Assembly: GCF_018141005.1 (NCBI RefSeq) | Contig: NZ_CP046582.1 | Coordinates: forward strand, 682,001 to 746,000 | Source of the DNA: Erwinia sp. E602 | GTDB taxonomy: Bacteria > Pseudomonadota > Gammaproteobacteria > Enterobacterales > Enterobacteriaceae | Direction of reading: 5' to 3' | Length of the DNA: 64,000 bases | Shown: one piece after another, positions 32,074-43,722 of the stretch | Numbering within the stretch: position 1 is the first letter of the stretch | How the letters are laid out: each line of letters starts with the position of its first letter | Program-made: the position numbers and the translations under genes | The notes under the pieces: generated by a model | Databases searched by the model: none | What the model was told of the DNA's origin: nothing | The model's input: the letters and a program-made list of their open reading frames with translations, nothing else

Positions 32074-32886
32074 TTATGACAATGGCACCTTCATAGCCAA
32101 TTGCTCATCAATTTTCAGCTCATCAATTAATAACTCTAGCTGTTGTCGATGATTTAGTTGTTGACGAATTTCAGCCCCATCGTTTCTGCGAGTTATCTTT
32201 TCTCCTTTAACTAAACCTACGATTGAATCTTTACGTGCGACTCTGATTATTGTTGCTGAATTGAAACGACTTGTGTCCCGACTTTTTTTATGATGATAGA
32301 TAAACTCACGGGAAGATGCATTTATATTTAGCAGGCGACAATCAACGTATGGCCTTCCAAGTGGCTTCCAGTTAACACACCAAAAATCATTTTTATAGTG
32401 CACTCGTGTTTTCCAAACGGGATGATCATTAGTATAATCGAGTAATGGCAACGGATTAGCATGCAGCATCGTTGGGTCGATAATAAATTTAGCATTCCCA
32501 AAGTTAACCATAATGGAGCCGTGGCCAGGAGTTATACTATTCTCATTTCCTGATGAGAGCATTGTCGATAAGACATAGTTGGCCGGAAATCTTAATTTAT
32601 CAAGTAGTGACTTCAAAGCTCCCTGACTAGCCCAGCAAGTTCCACCAATACCGTACTTAAGCCAGCTATTGAAGAAGTCTTCAGATAACAAACCGGGGAG
32701 TTCATTATTCGAGTTCTCTACCATCATTATTCTTTTCAGGATGTTATCAAAAGGAATTTTTTCACACCATGCCTGATAAAGCATGGTTAGTCCTTGTAAG
32801 TTGGGTTCAAGAGTACGAGGAAGACCAAGTCTTTCAAGTACCCTATCACAGCAATGTTCAGTTAGTGTTGATTTTACTGAGTCCAT
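32074..32886 (-). CDS. arylamine N-acetyltransferase-like acyltransferase (AT-rich island copy)
   Basis: A 270-residue member of the NAT fold. The catalytic triad is intact: Cys in GIGGTCWASQ, His in PGHGSIMV and Asp in FIIDPTML. NATs transfer an acyl group from CoA to an amine; some in antibiotic clusters close or release amides. It is the last gene of the AT-rich operon, 37 bases after the exporter, with an AAGGAAA site. It is clearly homologous to the gene at 37195-38010 (shared KPLGRPxVDCRL-type and GGTCW motifs) but very different in codon use. The acceptor could be the product of the upstream enzymes. Confidence 0.75.
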   Translation of the reverse strand: MDSVKSTLTEHCCDRVLERLGLPRTLEPNLQGLTMLYQAWCEKIPFDNILKRIMMVENSNNELPGLLSEDFFNSWLKYGIGGTCWASQGALKSLLDKLRFPANYVLSTMLSSGNENSITPGHGSIMVNFGNAKFIIDPTMLHANPLPLLDYTNDHPVWKTRVHYKNDFWCVNWKPLGRPYVDCRLLNINASSREFIYHHKKSRDTSRFNSATIIRVARKDSIVGLVKGEKITRRNDGAEIRQQLNHRQQLELLIDELKIDEQLAMKVPLS

Positions 32887-32923
32887 CTTTATTTCCTTTT
32901 AGTTGCATTCTGCTATTAACTGG

Positions 32924-34147
32924 TTATATTCTAACTGCCTTTCTATTTAACAATAATATATACGCTGATGTGCTTATTAATAATGATCCTGTGCATAAAA
33001 AAGAAGATTGAATGTTGAGTAAACTTGCTATTCTACCCCAGGTAATACTTCCTAGTGTTAAAGCTCCATAAAAAAACATGCTATAAATAGATAATGCCCG
33101 AGACCTTATCTCTTTATTAAAACAAGATTGTGCAATAGAGTTTGATGTTGAAACGATACCTGCCCATACAAAGCCGGCAATAAATACAGTGGGGATAATG
33201 AACATCAAAGGAGGTTTGAAGGATAGTACAATAAAGCACCAGCCTAAGGTTAATGAGAATAATGTAAGTATGTTATGTCTTAACAGTCTCGACCTGATTG
33301 AAGGCATAAAGAACGCTGAAATTACAGCGCCTGATCCGAAGTTACACATAAGGTATCCTAAAAAAACGCTTCCTCTAGACAAAGTGTTTGTGACATAAAT
33401 TGGTAAAAGAGATTGGAATGCAGAAATAGGGAAGAAAAGAAATATGATGATGATGGTTAGGTGACGGAATGATTTGTTTTTATAACATTCACTGATGCCT
33501 TGTGTCAATGAGTCAATTATTTGCATGTTGTATGCTTTAGTCTTATGGGTTTTTATTTTTTTCATATTGTAATATATGAATATAAGGGATAGTAAACAAG
33601 CTGCGTTAGCTAAGTAAAGGACCCCTGGTTGAGATAGTAATAATATTAATGTTCCGATAAGAGGTCCAATTATGGATGCTAAGTTGTAACTTAATCCGTT
33701 TAAAGTAGCGGAACTTTCAATTTCATCAGAGTTGACCAAAGTAGACATCGAGGCTTGCCATGATGACGTTTTTAGTGCAGTTCCGGATGCAATCAAAAAG
33801 GTAAAAATCAATATATAATTAACTTGTGGAGAGTAAAACATTGTTACTAACCCCAGTATTAAAACAAGAATGAAAATGGATATGTTTATCATATAAAGGT
33901 ATCGAAAATGGTTCATTCTGTCAGATATTACACCTCCAATCATTGAAAAAATAAAAATGGGGATTTGGGTCATTGTTTGTGACATGACTGAGATAGATGG
34001 ATCTTTAGTTTGAGAAGCAATTAGCCAACCGCTTGCGAATATTTGTATCCATGCACCTATATTTGCAATGAAATTTGCAATGCAAAGATTTCTGTAGTCA
34101 GGATATCTAAAAGGTGAAAATAATGGTACTTTCTTTTTAGTTATCAT
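32924..34147 (-). CDS. MFS exporter (DHA3/EntS-like)
   Basis: A 407-residue transporter with 12 predicted helices. NIGAWIQIFASGWLI near the N-terminus and GGVISDRMNHFRYLYMIN after helix 2 are typical of the MFS_3 group that includes the enterobactin exporter EntS. AAGGG precedes the ATG and it starts 11 bases after the ATP-grasp stop. In a small biosynthetic operon it most likely exports the product or gives self-resistance. Codon use is strongly AT-rich like its neighbours. Confidence 0.82.
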   Translation of the reverse strand: MITKKKVPLFSPFRYPDYRNLCIANFIANIGAWIQIFASGWLIASQTKDPSISVMSQTMTQIPIFIFSMIGGVISDRMNHFRYLYMINISIFILVLILGLVTMFYSPQVNYILIFTFLIASGTALKTSSWQASMSTLVNSDEIESSATLNGLSYNLASIIGPLIGTLILLLSQPGVLYLANAACLLSLIFIYYNMKKIKTHKTKAYNMQIIDSLTQGISECYKNKSFRHLTIIIIFLFFPISAFQSLLPIYVTNTLSRGSVFLGYLMCNFGSGAVISAFFMPSIRSRLLRHNILTLFSLTLGWCFIVLSFKPPLMFIIPTVFIAGFVWAGIVSTSNSIAQSCFNKEIRSRALSIYSMFFYGALTLGSITWGRIASLLNIQSSFLCTGSLLISTSAYILLLNRKAVRI

Positions 34148-34158
34148 TTTTTTACCCT

Positions 34159-35394
34159 TTATGATGGAATGACTGTTATTGCTTCAAATTTAAATGTGAA
34201 AAATTCATAAGCATCCATCACCCTTTCAACAGAATTGCATTTAACAAAGAAAATCGCAGCATAATCGATATTTGTAGTTGTTGCATTTATGACCTCTCCT
34301 TCTTTAACCTTCCAGGATTCTTCAATATCATCTTCTGTTTTAGGTGAGTTTGTACATTTAACCAATCCGTTCCTTTTAGGGTAAACGACAAAAAAAGCAG
34401 GCTTTGGAGTAATCGAGGTTATCAATTTACCTTTGTCAATTTTCATTTTGCATTGTAAAAGCAATTCCAAATCATACATGTTTACACCTTCCCAGCTATA
34501 ATATGCTGGAACTGTCATTAATCCCGGCGATCTTGCAGCGACCTCCAGAAATATCAGCTCATCATCAATAGAATGAAAAATTTCCATGTGAAAACAGCCA
34601 TGTTTAACTTGAAACTTCGCGATGCATTTTTTTCCAAAATTGCTAATTCGAGTATGCATTTCATCTTTACGATCTAACATAATGGAAGATAATGTTTCTC
34701 CATTCTGTAGTTCCATCATCGGGCAGCTATATCGGCTTACATTATGATAAATTATTTCATGGTTTTGTATGACAACATCGAATTGATATAACTTTCCATC
34801 AATGAACTCTTCTGCATGATACTTACACTTGTCATTAAATGTAATATCTTTGAACCTTAAGAAATCAACCTCCGACTTTATAACATGAATTCCACGACTC
34901 CCTACGGAGGATTTTGGTTTTATGATAAATACATTACCTAAATGACTTTTTAATTCATCAAAGATAATATTTTCAATGTTTATATCGAAATCTAAGTATT
35001 TAGGGGTTTTTATTTCAGTGTTTGAGAGTGTTTTTTTCATTTTTACTTTATCTAGAAATATACTGGTTTTCCCGTACATATGATCATAAATACCAAAGTG
35101 TAATCTTATTTTTTCTGCCACTCTGAGATTGCTTTCCTGGTTGCAAAAAATTTTAACATCATCTTTAAATGTTATAATGTTTTTTAAAATTGAAATGCAC
35201 TCTTCAAAGTTTAGTTTTTTTGTTTTTAGATCATGGTCTAATTTTTCACTTACATAAAAAACTTGGTCTCCAGTCATTGTTTTTATTATTTGAGTATCAC
35301 CCTCAGAAAGTAAAAAAACTTTTTCGAATTTATTCAATAGTTCTTCTGAGAAAAATTTTATGTTCTTAATGCCTAAAAATATAATTTTCATTAT
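34159..35394 (-). CDS. ATP-grasp carboxylate-amine ligase
   Basis: 411 residues from the ATG at 35394, which overlaps the flavoprotein stop (TAATG); an open frame extends upstream but lies inside the flavoprotein gene. ATP-grasp features are seen: DKVKMKKTL, the nucleotide-binding FIIKPKSSVGSRGIHVI, HAEEFIDGKLYQFDVVI and the metal-binding LEVAARSPG. Enzymes of this type join a carboxylate to an amine through an acyl phosphate, for example L-amino-acid ligases in dipeptide antibiotic pathways. The N-terminal 90 residues look like a Rossmann-type pre-ATP-grasp domain. The substrates cannot be read from the sequence. Confidence 0.82.
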   Translation of the reverse strand: MMKIIFLGIKNIKFFSEELLNKFEKVFLLSEGDTQIIKTMTGDQVFYVSEKLDHDLKTKKLNFEECISILKNIITFKDDVKIFCNQESNLRVAEKIRLHFGIYDHMYGKTSIFLDKVKMKKTLSNTEIKTPKYLDFDINIENIIFDELKSHLGNVFIIKPKSSVGSRGIHVIKSEVDFLRFKDITFNDKCKYHAEEFIDGKLYQFDVVIQNHEIIYHNVSRYSCPMMELQNGETLSSIMLDRKDEMHTRISNFGKKCIAKFQVKHGCFHMEIFHSIDDELIFLEVAARSPGLMTVPAYYSWEGVNMYDLELLLQCKMKIDKGKLITSITPKPAFFVVYPKRNGLVKCTNSPKTEDDIEESWKVKEGEVINATTTNIDYAAIFFVKCNSVERVMDAYEFFTFKFEAITVIPS

Positions 35395-36818
35395 TCTGTT
35401 TCTCCAAGTGATTGAATAAGATTTTCCGCCAAAGATTTTGCACATTCACGAAGTAATTCTATAGAGTTAGGAATGATTATTGAATTGTAAGTAGGGTAAC
35501 CAATCGAATAAAAACCTCTATAGGGCATTCCTTTTTTATTCAATACCCTCATGTTTTTGCAATCTACGTCCATACCTCTCATCTTGTTGAGTTTTAAATT
35601 CCCAGAGCTAATTTCATCTGTAAAAATTTCATTGAGACCATATGGCCTTAAACCAGATGCATTTATGACATAATCAAAATATAGTAATGAATCACATTTT
35701 TTTACCTTGAATTTATTTTTTTGATGTATGATAGAGTATGACCCCCACGTTAATTCAACTCTTCCAGTATTGACTATTTTAAGAAATCGTTTAGCACTTG
35801 GTTGTATTATAGTGTTTCTTAAATAATGAAATGTGTTGTAATGCTTTTCGTAAAACAGAATCTTTTCACAAGAGTTAAGACCTTGCCAGGATTTATTAAT
35901 GCAGGGAGTCAATTGTGCCATTATCCTTTGCCATTCAGGGTATTTTTCTGTTTCTAATTTATTTATATCATCAATCATAATTTCCAAAGAGTTGAATGGA
36001 GTTACTACGGGAGGTTTTTTTTTGATTTTTTTTGTGAGTGCTAGTTGTATGATTTTAGTTAGCTCTGCGAAAGGTAAAATACTAGTGTTATAACTATCCA
36101 CTGTCTTTGCTGAGTTTTCATGATACATGCTTTTAACCCCTGGCAATATTCCTCCTCTGGAAAGGAGAGTGTAGTTTCCTCTGACATTGAAATACTCAAG
36201 CATTATGCATGCATCTATTGCACTTTGCCCTGATCCTAATATACATATTTTTTTATTTTTACTGATTTTTGAGATTTCCTTCTCGTTAAATATAGTCATG
36301 AACTCATCGTTAATGAGATGAACTGGGTTGTTAACTTGTGCGCCAGTGGCTAGTATACAATAATCAAAATCTTTTCTCTGGCTATGTGTTATTATTTTGT
36401 ATTTTTCTGATATGATTATTTTTATCACCTCTTCATTATGTATTCTGATTTTTTTCTTGTTTTCTCTCATTATTTTAATGCAATCATTTAGTTTTTCTTC
36501 CAGATAATCTCCATAAATACGTCTAGGTACACCATGCTGGGAGTGTATACCCCTACCCTGCAGCCAGTTAATGAAATCATTTTTGTCTTCATAGTTAACA
36601 CTCATTGTTTCAGGTGCGGTATTAATAATTAAATTTCTAATTTTCGTGTCATATGCCATTCCCCTACCTAAGTACGATTTCTTTTCAAATATGTGAATTT
36701 CAATATTTCTAGTAATATTTTTTATTCTGATCTTTATAGCCTCAAGAACAAGAACTGTTGATGCACCGCAACCAATCAATGCTAAACTTTTAGTGCTTCT
36801 ATTTTTTTCGCCTTCCAT
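35391..36818 (-). CDS. FAD/NAD(P)-binding flavoprotein
   Basis: 475 residues from the ATG at 36818, preferred because GAGGAAT lies 8 bases before it; an ATG at 36848 has no ribosome site. The FAD motif is LALIGCGASTVLVLEAIK at the N-terminus, the second (NAD(P)) Rossmann motif is KICILGSGQSAIDACIML near residue 195, and CILATGAQ and VINASGLRPYG mark the usual third FAD contacts. It resembles the FAD-NAD(P)-binding (PF13454-like) group, some of which are N-hydroxylases or oxidases. It is the first gene of the AT-rich operon and is translationally coupled to the ATP-grasp gene. Confidence 0.78.
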   Translation of the reverse strand: MEGEKNRSTKSLALIGCGASTVLVLEAIKIRIKNITRNIEIHIFEKKSYLGRGMAYDTKIRNLIINTAPETMSVNYEDKNDFINWLQGRGIHSQHGVPRRIYGDYLEEKLNDCIKIMRENKKKIRIHNEEVIKIIISEKYKIITHSQRKDFDYCILATGAQVNNPVHLINDEFMTIFNEKEISKISKNKKICILGSGQSAIDACIMLEYFNVRGNYTLLSRGGILPGVKSMYHENSAKTVDSYNTSILPFAELTKIIQLALTKKIKKKPPVVTPFNSLEIMIDDINKLETEKYPEWQRIMAQLTPCINKSWQGLNSCEKILFYEKHYNTFHYLRNTIIQPSAKRFLKIVNTGRVELTWGSYSIIHQKNKFKVKKCDSLLYFDYVINASGLRPYGLNEIFTDEISSGNLKLNKMRGMDVDCKNMRVLNKKGMPYRGFYSIGYPTYNSIIIPNSIELLRECAKSLAENLIQSLGETE

Positions 36819-36906
36819 GATATCATTCCTCAGATCTTTAATTGTCATTTTTCATTAGTGTTAAACATTCCCTGTGAAAAACTTAAATTAGATTTAAATC
36901 ACAATT

Positions 36907-36922
36907 TGTGACGAATTTCACA
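36907..36922. promoter_or_regulatory. perfect CRP-type site
   Basis: TGTGA-CGAATT-TCACA has both CRP half-sites intact with the six-base spacer, in an AT-rich flank. Its centre is 97 bases upstream of the chosen flavoprotein start and about 280 bases from the NAT gene on its right, which is transcribed away from it. Carbon-status control of the island operon is likely. Confidence 0.7.
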
Positions 36923-37152
36923 ATTTAAAAATGATGTAAGAACTGGTGCTTTTGAGTGGTTAGTTAATTTACATAAAATCAATGTGATAAATTAGAAACA
37001 CATTTCTTGCACATGTAATTATGGATTTTTTACCATTAATTTTTTGATGGTTTTATCTGAAGGAAAGCCATAAAGAGCATTTTGTTATGTTGTTGAGTAT
37101 TTATGTCATGAGTCGTTTTTACAGATATTCCCAGTGGGTTTTTTGTCGTATA

Positions 37153-37192
37153 AAAATGACCAGCATCTTCATATCAGATGCTGGCCATTTTT
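37153..37192. terminator. terminator of second NAT-like gene
   Basis: GACCAGCATC and GATGCTGGCC form a nine- to ten-pair stem with A residues to the left and T residues to the right. It starts 2 bases past the NAT stop on the - strand. Confidence 0.85.
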
Positions 37193-37194
37193 GC

Positions 37195-38010
37195 TCACCC
37201 CGCCGGTACCTGCACCGCCAGCCGTTCGCTGATGCCGAACTCTTCGGTGAGCAGACGCTGCTGCTGGCTGTGGGATAGCGGGCGACGGGTTTCATGGCCG
37301 TCCGCGTGGCGCACGATATACTCGCCTTTAACAATGCCGCTAATCGAGTCGGCATGCAGCGCGCGGATCAGCGTTGAGGCGAAAAAGTGGCTGTAGTCGA
37401 GGTGGCGCAGGGTCTCACGCTGGTCCAGCACCTCCTCGGCGGAGGCGTTCAGGTGGTACAGGCGGCAGTCGACCGGCGGGCGGCCCAGCGGTCGCCAGGT
37501 GATGCACCAGCTGCCGTCGCTAAAATGTACGCCGCTTTGCCACAGCGGATGCTCCAGCGAGTGAGGCTTTAACGGCAGCGGCTCACCGAGCATCAGCGGC
37601 GGGTCAAAAATTAGCGGCTGGTCGTCCACGTCGGCAATCAGCGTGCCGTGATAATAGAGCGATCCTTCCTGCCCCGGCATCTGCACCGTCGACATCGCGT
37701 AGCGCAGGGTAAAGCCACAGTCGCTGAGCAGGGCGTGCAGCGCGACCTGGAACTCCCAGCAGGTGCCGCCCACGCCGTCGCTCAGCCAGTCGGTAAAAAA
37801 ACGCTCGGGAGCAATCAGCGGCGGCAGCTCGGCCGGCCGTGCGGCAAGCTGGATGCGCCGGCGCAGATTATCGTAGGGAATATGGCGGCTACAGACCTGA
37901 TACAGAGCGTCAAGACTCTGGCGATCTGCTGCCGGGTAATGGGTCATACCCAGTTTTTCCAGCACCTTTTCGCTCAGGGCCGTGGGCAGGACGGGGGGGC
38001 TGATGCGCAT
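37195..38010 (-). CDS. arylamine N-acetyltransferase-like acyltransferase (host-composition copy)
   Basis: A 271-residue NAT-fold protein with triad Cys in GVGGTCWEF, His in YYHGTLIAD and Asp in IFDPPLM. It belongs to the same divergent NAT branch as the AT-rich copy at 32074 (GGTCW in place of the GGYCFE of NhoA). It is monocistronic with its own terminator and GC-rich codon use like the chromosome. Substrate unknown. Confidence 0.75.
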   Translation of the reverse strand: MRISPPVLPTALSEKVLEKLGMTHYPAADRQSLDALYQVCSRHIPYDNLRRRIQLAARPAELPPLIAPERFFTDWLSDGVGGTCWEFQVALHALLSDCGFTLRYAMSTVQMPGQEGSLYYHGTLIADVDDQPLIFDPPLMLGEPLPLKPHSLEHPLWQSGVHFSDGSWCITWRPLGRPPVDCRLYHLNASAEEVLDQRETLRHLDYSHFFASTLIRALHADSISGIVKGEYIVRHADGHETRRPLSHSQQQRLLTEEFGISERLAVQVPAG

Positions 38011-38171
38011 TCTGCATGCTCCTTTGGGCTAATGTTCAGGGGTTGCTGTTTTTATGTACGGTTCCATTAATTAACCCGTTCGCATCTGGGGGACAATCGT
38101 AAACGCCTGAATTTCTGCCGGCTCTGCGGCCGCGTCGCTCTCCGGTGAGCAGCACCGGAGAGCATCAATGC

Positions 38172-38205
38172 AAAAAAGACAGCCGCAGGATGCGGCTGTC
38201 TTTTT
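38172..38205. terminator. bidirectional terminator
   Basis: AAAAGACAGCCGC and GCGGCTGTCTTTTT form a long stem. On the - strand it lies upstream of the bglA stop side and can end leftover + transcripts as well; the glucosidase operon ends about 45 bases to its right. Confidence 0.8.
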
Positions 38206-38249
38206 AGTTAACCGGCGGTAAAACGTACCGGTGCAGATGGGGGAATGGC

Positions 38250-41683
<3,434 letters not shown>

Positions 41684-41686
41684 GCT

Positions 41687-43015
41687 TCAGCCCTCCACGG
41701 CTTTCAGGTCGCCATCTTCTTTCGCGGGTGCAGGCTGTTCCTGCTCCAGCAGCTGGCGTTCGTACATTTTAAAGAACGGGTAGTAAATCAGCGTTGAGAC
41801 GGCGATCAGCACGCCGACCAGAATCACCGCGCGGAAGTCCCAGCCGGTTGACCAGGCGGCACCGATCGGGCCGGGGGTGGTCCACGGCGCTAACGACACC
41901 ACGTGATTGACCATGTTGGTGCGGGTGGCGATCCACGCAATGGTGGCGTTAACCAGCGGCGCGGTGATAAACGGGATAAACAGCAGCGGGTTCATGACGA
42001 TCGGAGAACCAAAGATAATCGGCTCGTTGATGTTGAACATGCTCGGCACCAGCCCCAGCTTGCCAATCGAACGCAGGTGCGCCGAACGGCTGCGCAGGTA
42101 GAGGAACACCAGCCCCATGGTGGCCCCCGAGCCGCCGACCACGATAAAGAACTGCCAGAACGGCTCGATAAACACCTGGGTAATCGGCGCGCCGGCGTTG
42201 AGTTCCTGCTGGTTAATGCCGAGGTTGGTCAGCCAGAACGCCTGCAGAATACCGCCGACGATCACCGCACCGTGAATACCGGCGAACCACAGCAGATGGC
42301 ACAGCAGTACGGCGATCAGCACGGCGGGCAGCGAGTCAGAGGCGGAGATGATCGGCTTGAAGATCGCCATAATCGCCTGCGGCAGCAGCATGCCGAACTG
42401 ATCCTGCACCCACAGGCTGAGCGGGAACAGGGTAATGAAGATCGCCATGATCGGGATCAGCAGGTCAAACGACTGGCGGATTTTCGGCGGCACCTGTTCG
42501 GGCAGCTTAAAGCCAATATTGTGCTTCTGCAGGAAGTGCATCAGCTCGGTGGCATACAGGCTGACGATAATCGCGGTAAAGATCCCTTCGCCGCCCAGCG
42601 ATCCCACCGGCAGCGCGCCGTTGCTCTGCGGCGCGGCGACCAGCAGGAATGACATCAGCGACAGGCAGGCGGCCATAAAGCCGTTCATCCTGTAGCTGAT
42701 GGCAAGGTTATAGGCGATGGCGGCGCAGATGTAGACCGCCATAATGCCCATGGTCATGTTGTAGGGCATCATGATCTGCGTGGAGTGGCGTTCCACCATA
42801 CCCAGCCACCACCGGGCGAACGCCCACTGGCTGTCGGCGCCAAACGGCGGGTGCGCAAACAGCAGCATAAAGGATCCGACGATCAGGAACGGCATCGAGG
42901 AGATAAAGCCGTCCTTGATTGCCACCACGTGGCGCTGGCCTGATAACCGCGCCGCGATCGGACTGATGCGGTTTTCGATCACCCCAAACAGGGTCTCGCT
43001 GAAGCGGCTCATCAC
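41687..43015 (-). CDS. PTS EIIC, cellobiose family permease
   Basis: A 442-residue membrane component with about ten helices; GDGFISSMPFLIVGSFMLLFAHPPF-like opening, WFAGIHGAVIVGGIL and FNINEPIIFGSPIVMNPLL are diagnostic of the ChbC/LacE EIIC family (the NEPIIFG segment lines the sugar site). It overlaps the EIIB stop by four bases. Confidence 0.92.
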   Translation of the reverse strand: MMSRFSETLFGVIENRISPIAARLSGQRHVVAIKDGFISSMPFLIVGSFMLLFAHPPFGADSQWAFARWWLGMVERHSTQIMMPYNMTMGIMAVYICAAIAYNLAISYRMNGFMAACLSLMSFLLVAAPQSNGALPVGSLGGEGIFTAIIVSLYATELMHFLQKHNIGFKLPEQVPPKIRQSFDLLIPIMAIFITLFPLSLWVQDQFGMLLPQAIMAIFKPIISASDSLPAVLIAVLLCHLLWFAGIHGAVIVGGILQAFWLTNLGINQQELNAGAPITQVFIEPFWQFFIVVGGSGATMGLVFLYLRSRSAHLRSIGKLGLVPSMFNINEPIIFGSPIVMNPLLFIPFITAPLVNATIAWIATRTNMVNHVVSLAPWTTPGPIGAAWSTGWDFRAVILVGVLIAVSTLIYYPFFKMYERQLLEQEQPAPAKEDGDLKAVEG

Positions 43016-43332
43016 GCGGCCCTGCCGTTGTTGATCATCGCCAGCGCTTCGGTGAGGATCTTGTCGCCGTTCATCATGCCGTAATCCATGGTGTTGATCA
43101 CCGCGATCGGCTTGTTCAGCTCATCCGCCAGCGGCTTAAAGTCCGCCAGCTTGTACTTGATCTGCGGGCCCAGCAGGCAGCAGTCGTAATGGCCGATCTG
43201 CTCGTTGAATTCGTCGAGTCCTACCGCGTTGATCTCCACGTCGATGTTCTTCTCTTTTGCGGCCTTTTCCATCCGCTGGACCACCATGCTGGTGGACATA
43301 CCTGCAGCACAACAGAGTAAAATTTTATTCAT
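43012..43332 (-). CDS. PTS EIIB, lactose/cellobiose family
   Basis: A 106-residue EIIB. The phosphocysteine loop is KILLCCAAGMSTSMVVQRM at the N-terminus. It is the first gene of the five-gene beta-glucoside operon, whose promoter region holds an AscG-type operator and a CRP-like site. Confidence 0.92.
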   Translation of the reverse strand: MNKILLCCAAGMSTSMVVQRMEKAAKEKNIDVEINAVGLDEFNEQIGHYDCCLLGPQIKYKLADFKPLADELNKPIAVINTMDYGMMNGDKILTEALAMINNGRAA

Positions 43333-43385
43333 GGCTGTTCTCCGGTCTGGTTTTTCTTAATTGATAGCGGAAAGAACCCTGTTTC

Positions 43386-43399
43386 TGCAACCGGTTTCA
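43386..43399. promoter_or_regulatory. AscG-type operator
   Basis: TGCAACCGGTTTCA differs by one base from the E. coli AscG site TGAAACCGGTTTCA. It lies 54 bases before the EIIB start, between the operon and the divergent AscG-like gene. Confidence 0.75.
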
Positions 43400-43416
43400 G
43401 ATTCAGTGTAACGATT

Positions 43417-43432
43417 TGTGATTCGGATCGCA
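43417..43432. promoter_or_regulatory. CRP-like site
   Basis: TGTGA-TTCGGA-TCGCA has one perfect and one single-mismatch half-site, 85-100 bases upstream of the EIIB start. Catabolite control of the PTS operon is expected. Confidence 0.55.
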
Positions 43433-43722
43433 AACGCCGTTGATGACCACAAAAAAACAGTGTAATTGGCAGGGTTAACTTCTATATCAGAAGCAGGTTA
43501 AGCAGCGGTTAACGAGCGGTTTAAATTATTTTTTAAAATAATGGCGTAAGGTATAAGGGCGTTGCTGGCATGCCAGGCAGAGTCGAAAAAGTGTGATTTG
43601 TAGCAAGGTTTAGTTGTAACTTGTTAATGTGTATAGTTTTTTATAATCGTCTTATCAGCAATGTTCCACGATTTAAAATCGGGTTATTATAGCGGCAAGA
43701 ATTTACATCGCAGGATATATTT

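Larger units (their letters stand above)
36849..37194. other. 346-base AT-rich promoter region between the island operon and second NAT gene
   Basis: It holds the CRP-type site, AT-rich flanks that probably include the operon promoter, and at the right end the terminator of the NAT gene. Short open frames on + have no ribosome site or family resemblance. Confidence 0.55.
43333..43722. other. 390-base divergent regulatory region
   Basis: Besides the AscG-type operator and CRP-like site it contains an AT-rich palindromic stretch (TTTAAATTATTTTTTAAAAT, around 43520) and the putative ascG promoter near 43630-43690. No gene seen. Confidence 0.5.

Noticed and set aside
34159..35445. longer ATP-grasp frame starting at 35445
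   Set aside because: The extension lies within the flavoprotein gene; the ATG at 35394 gives a TAATG coupling and the natural N-terminus MKIIFLG.
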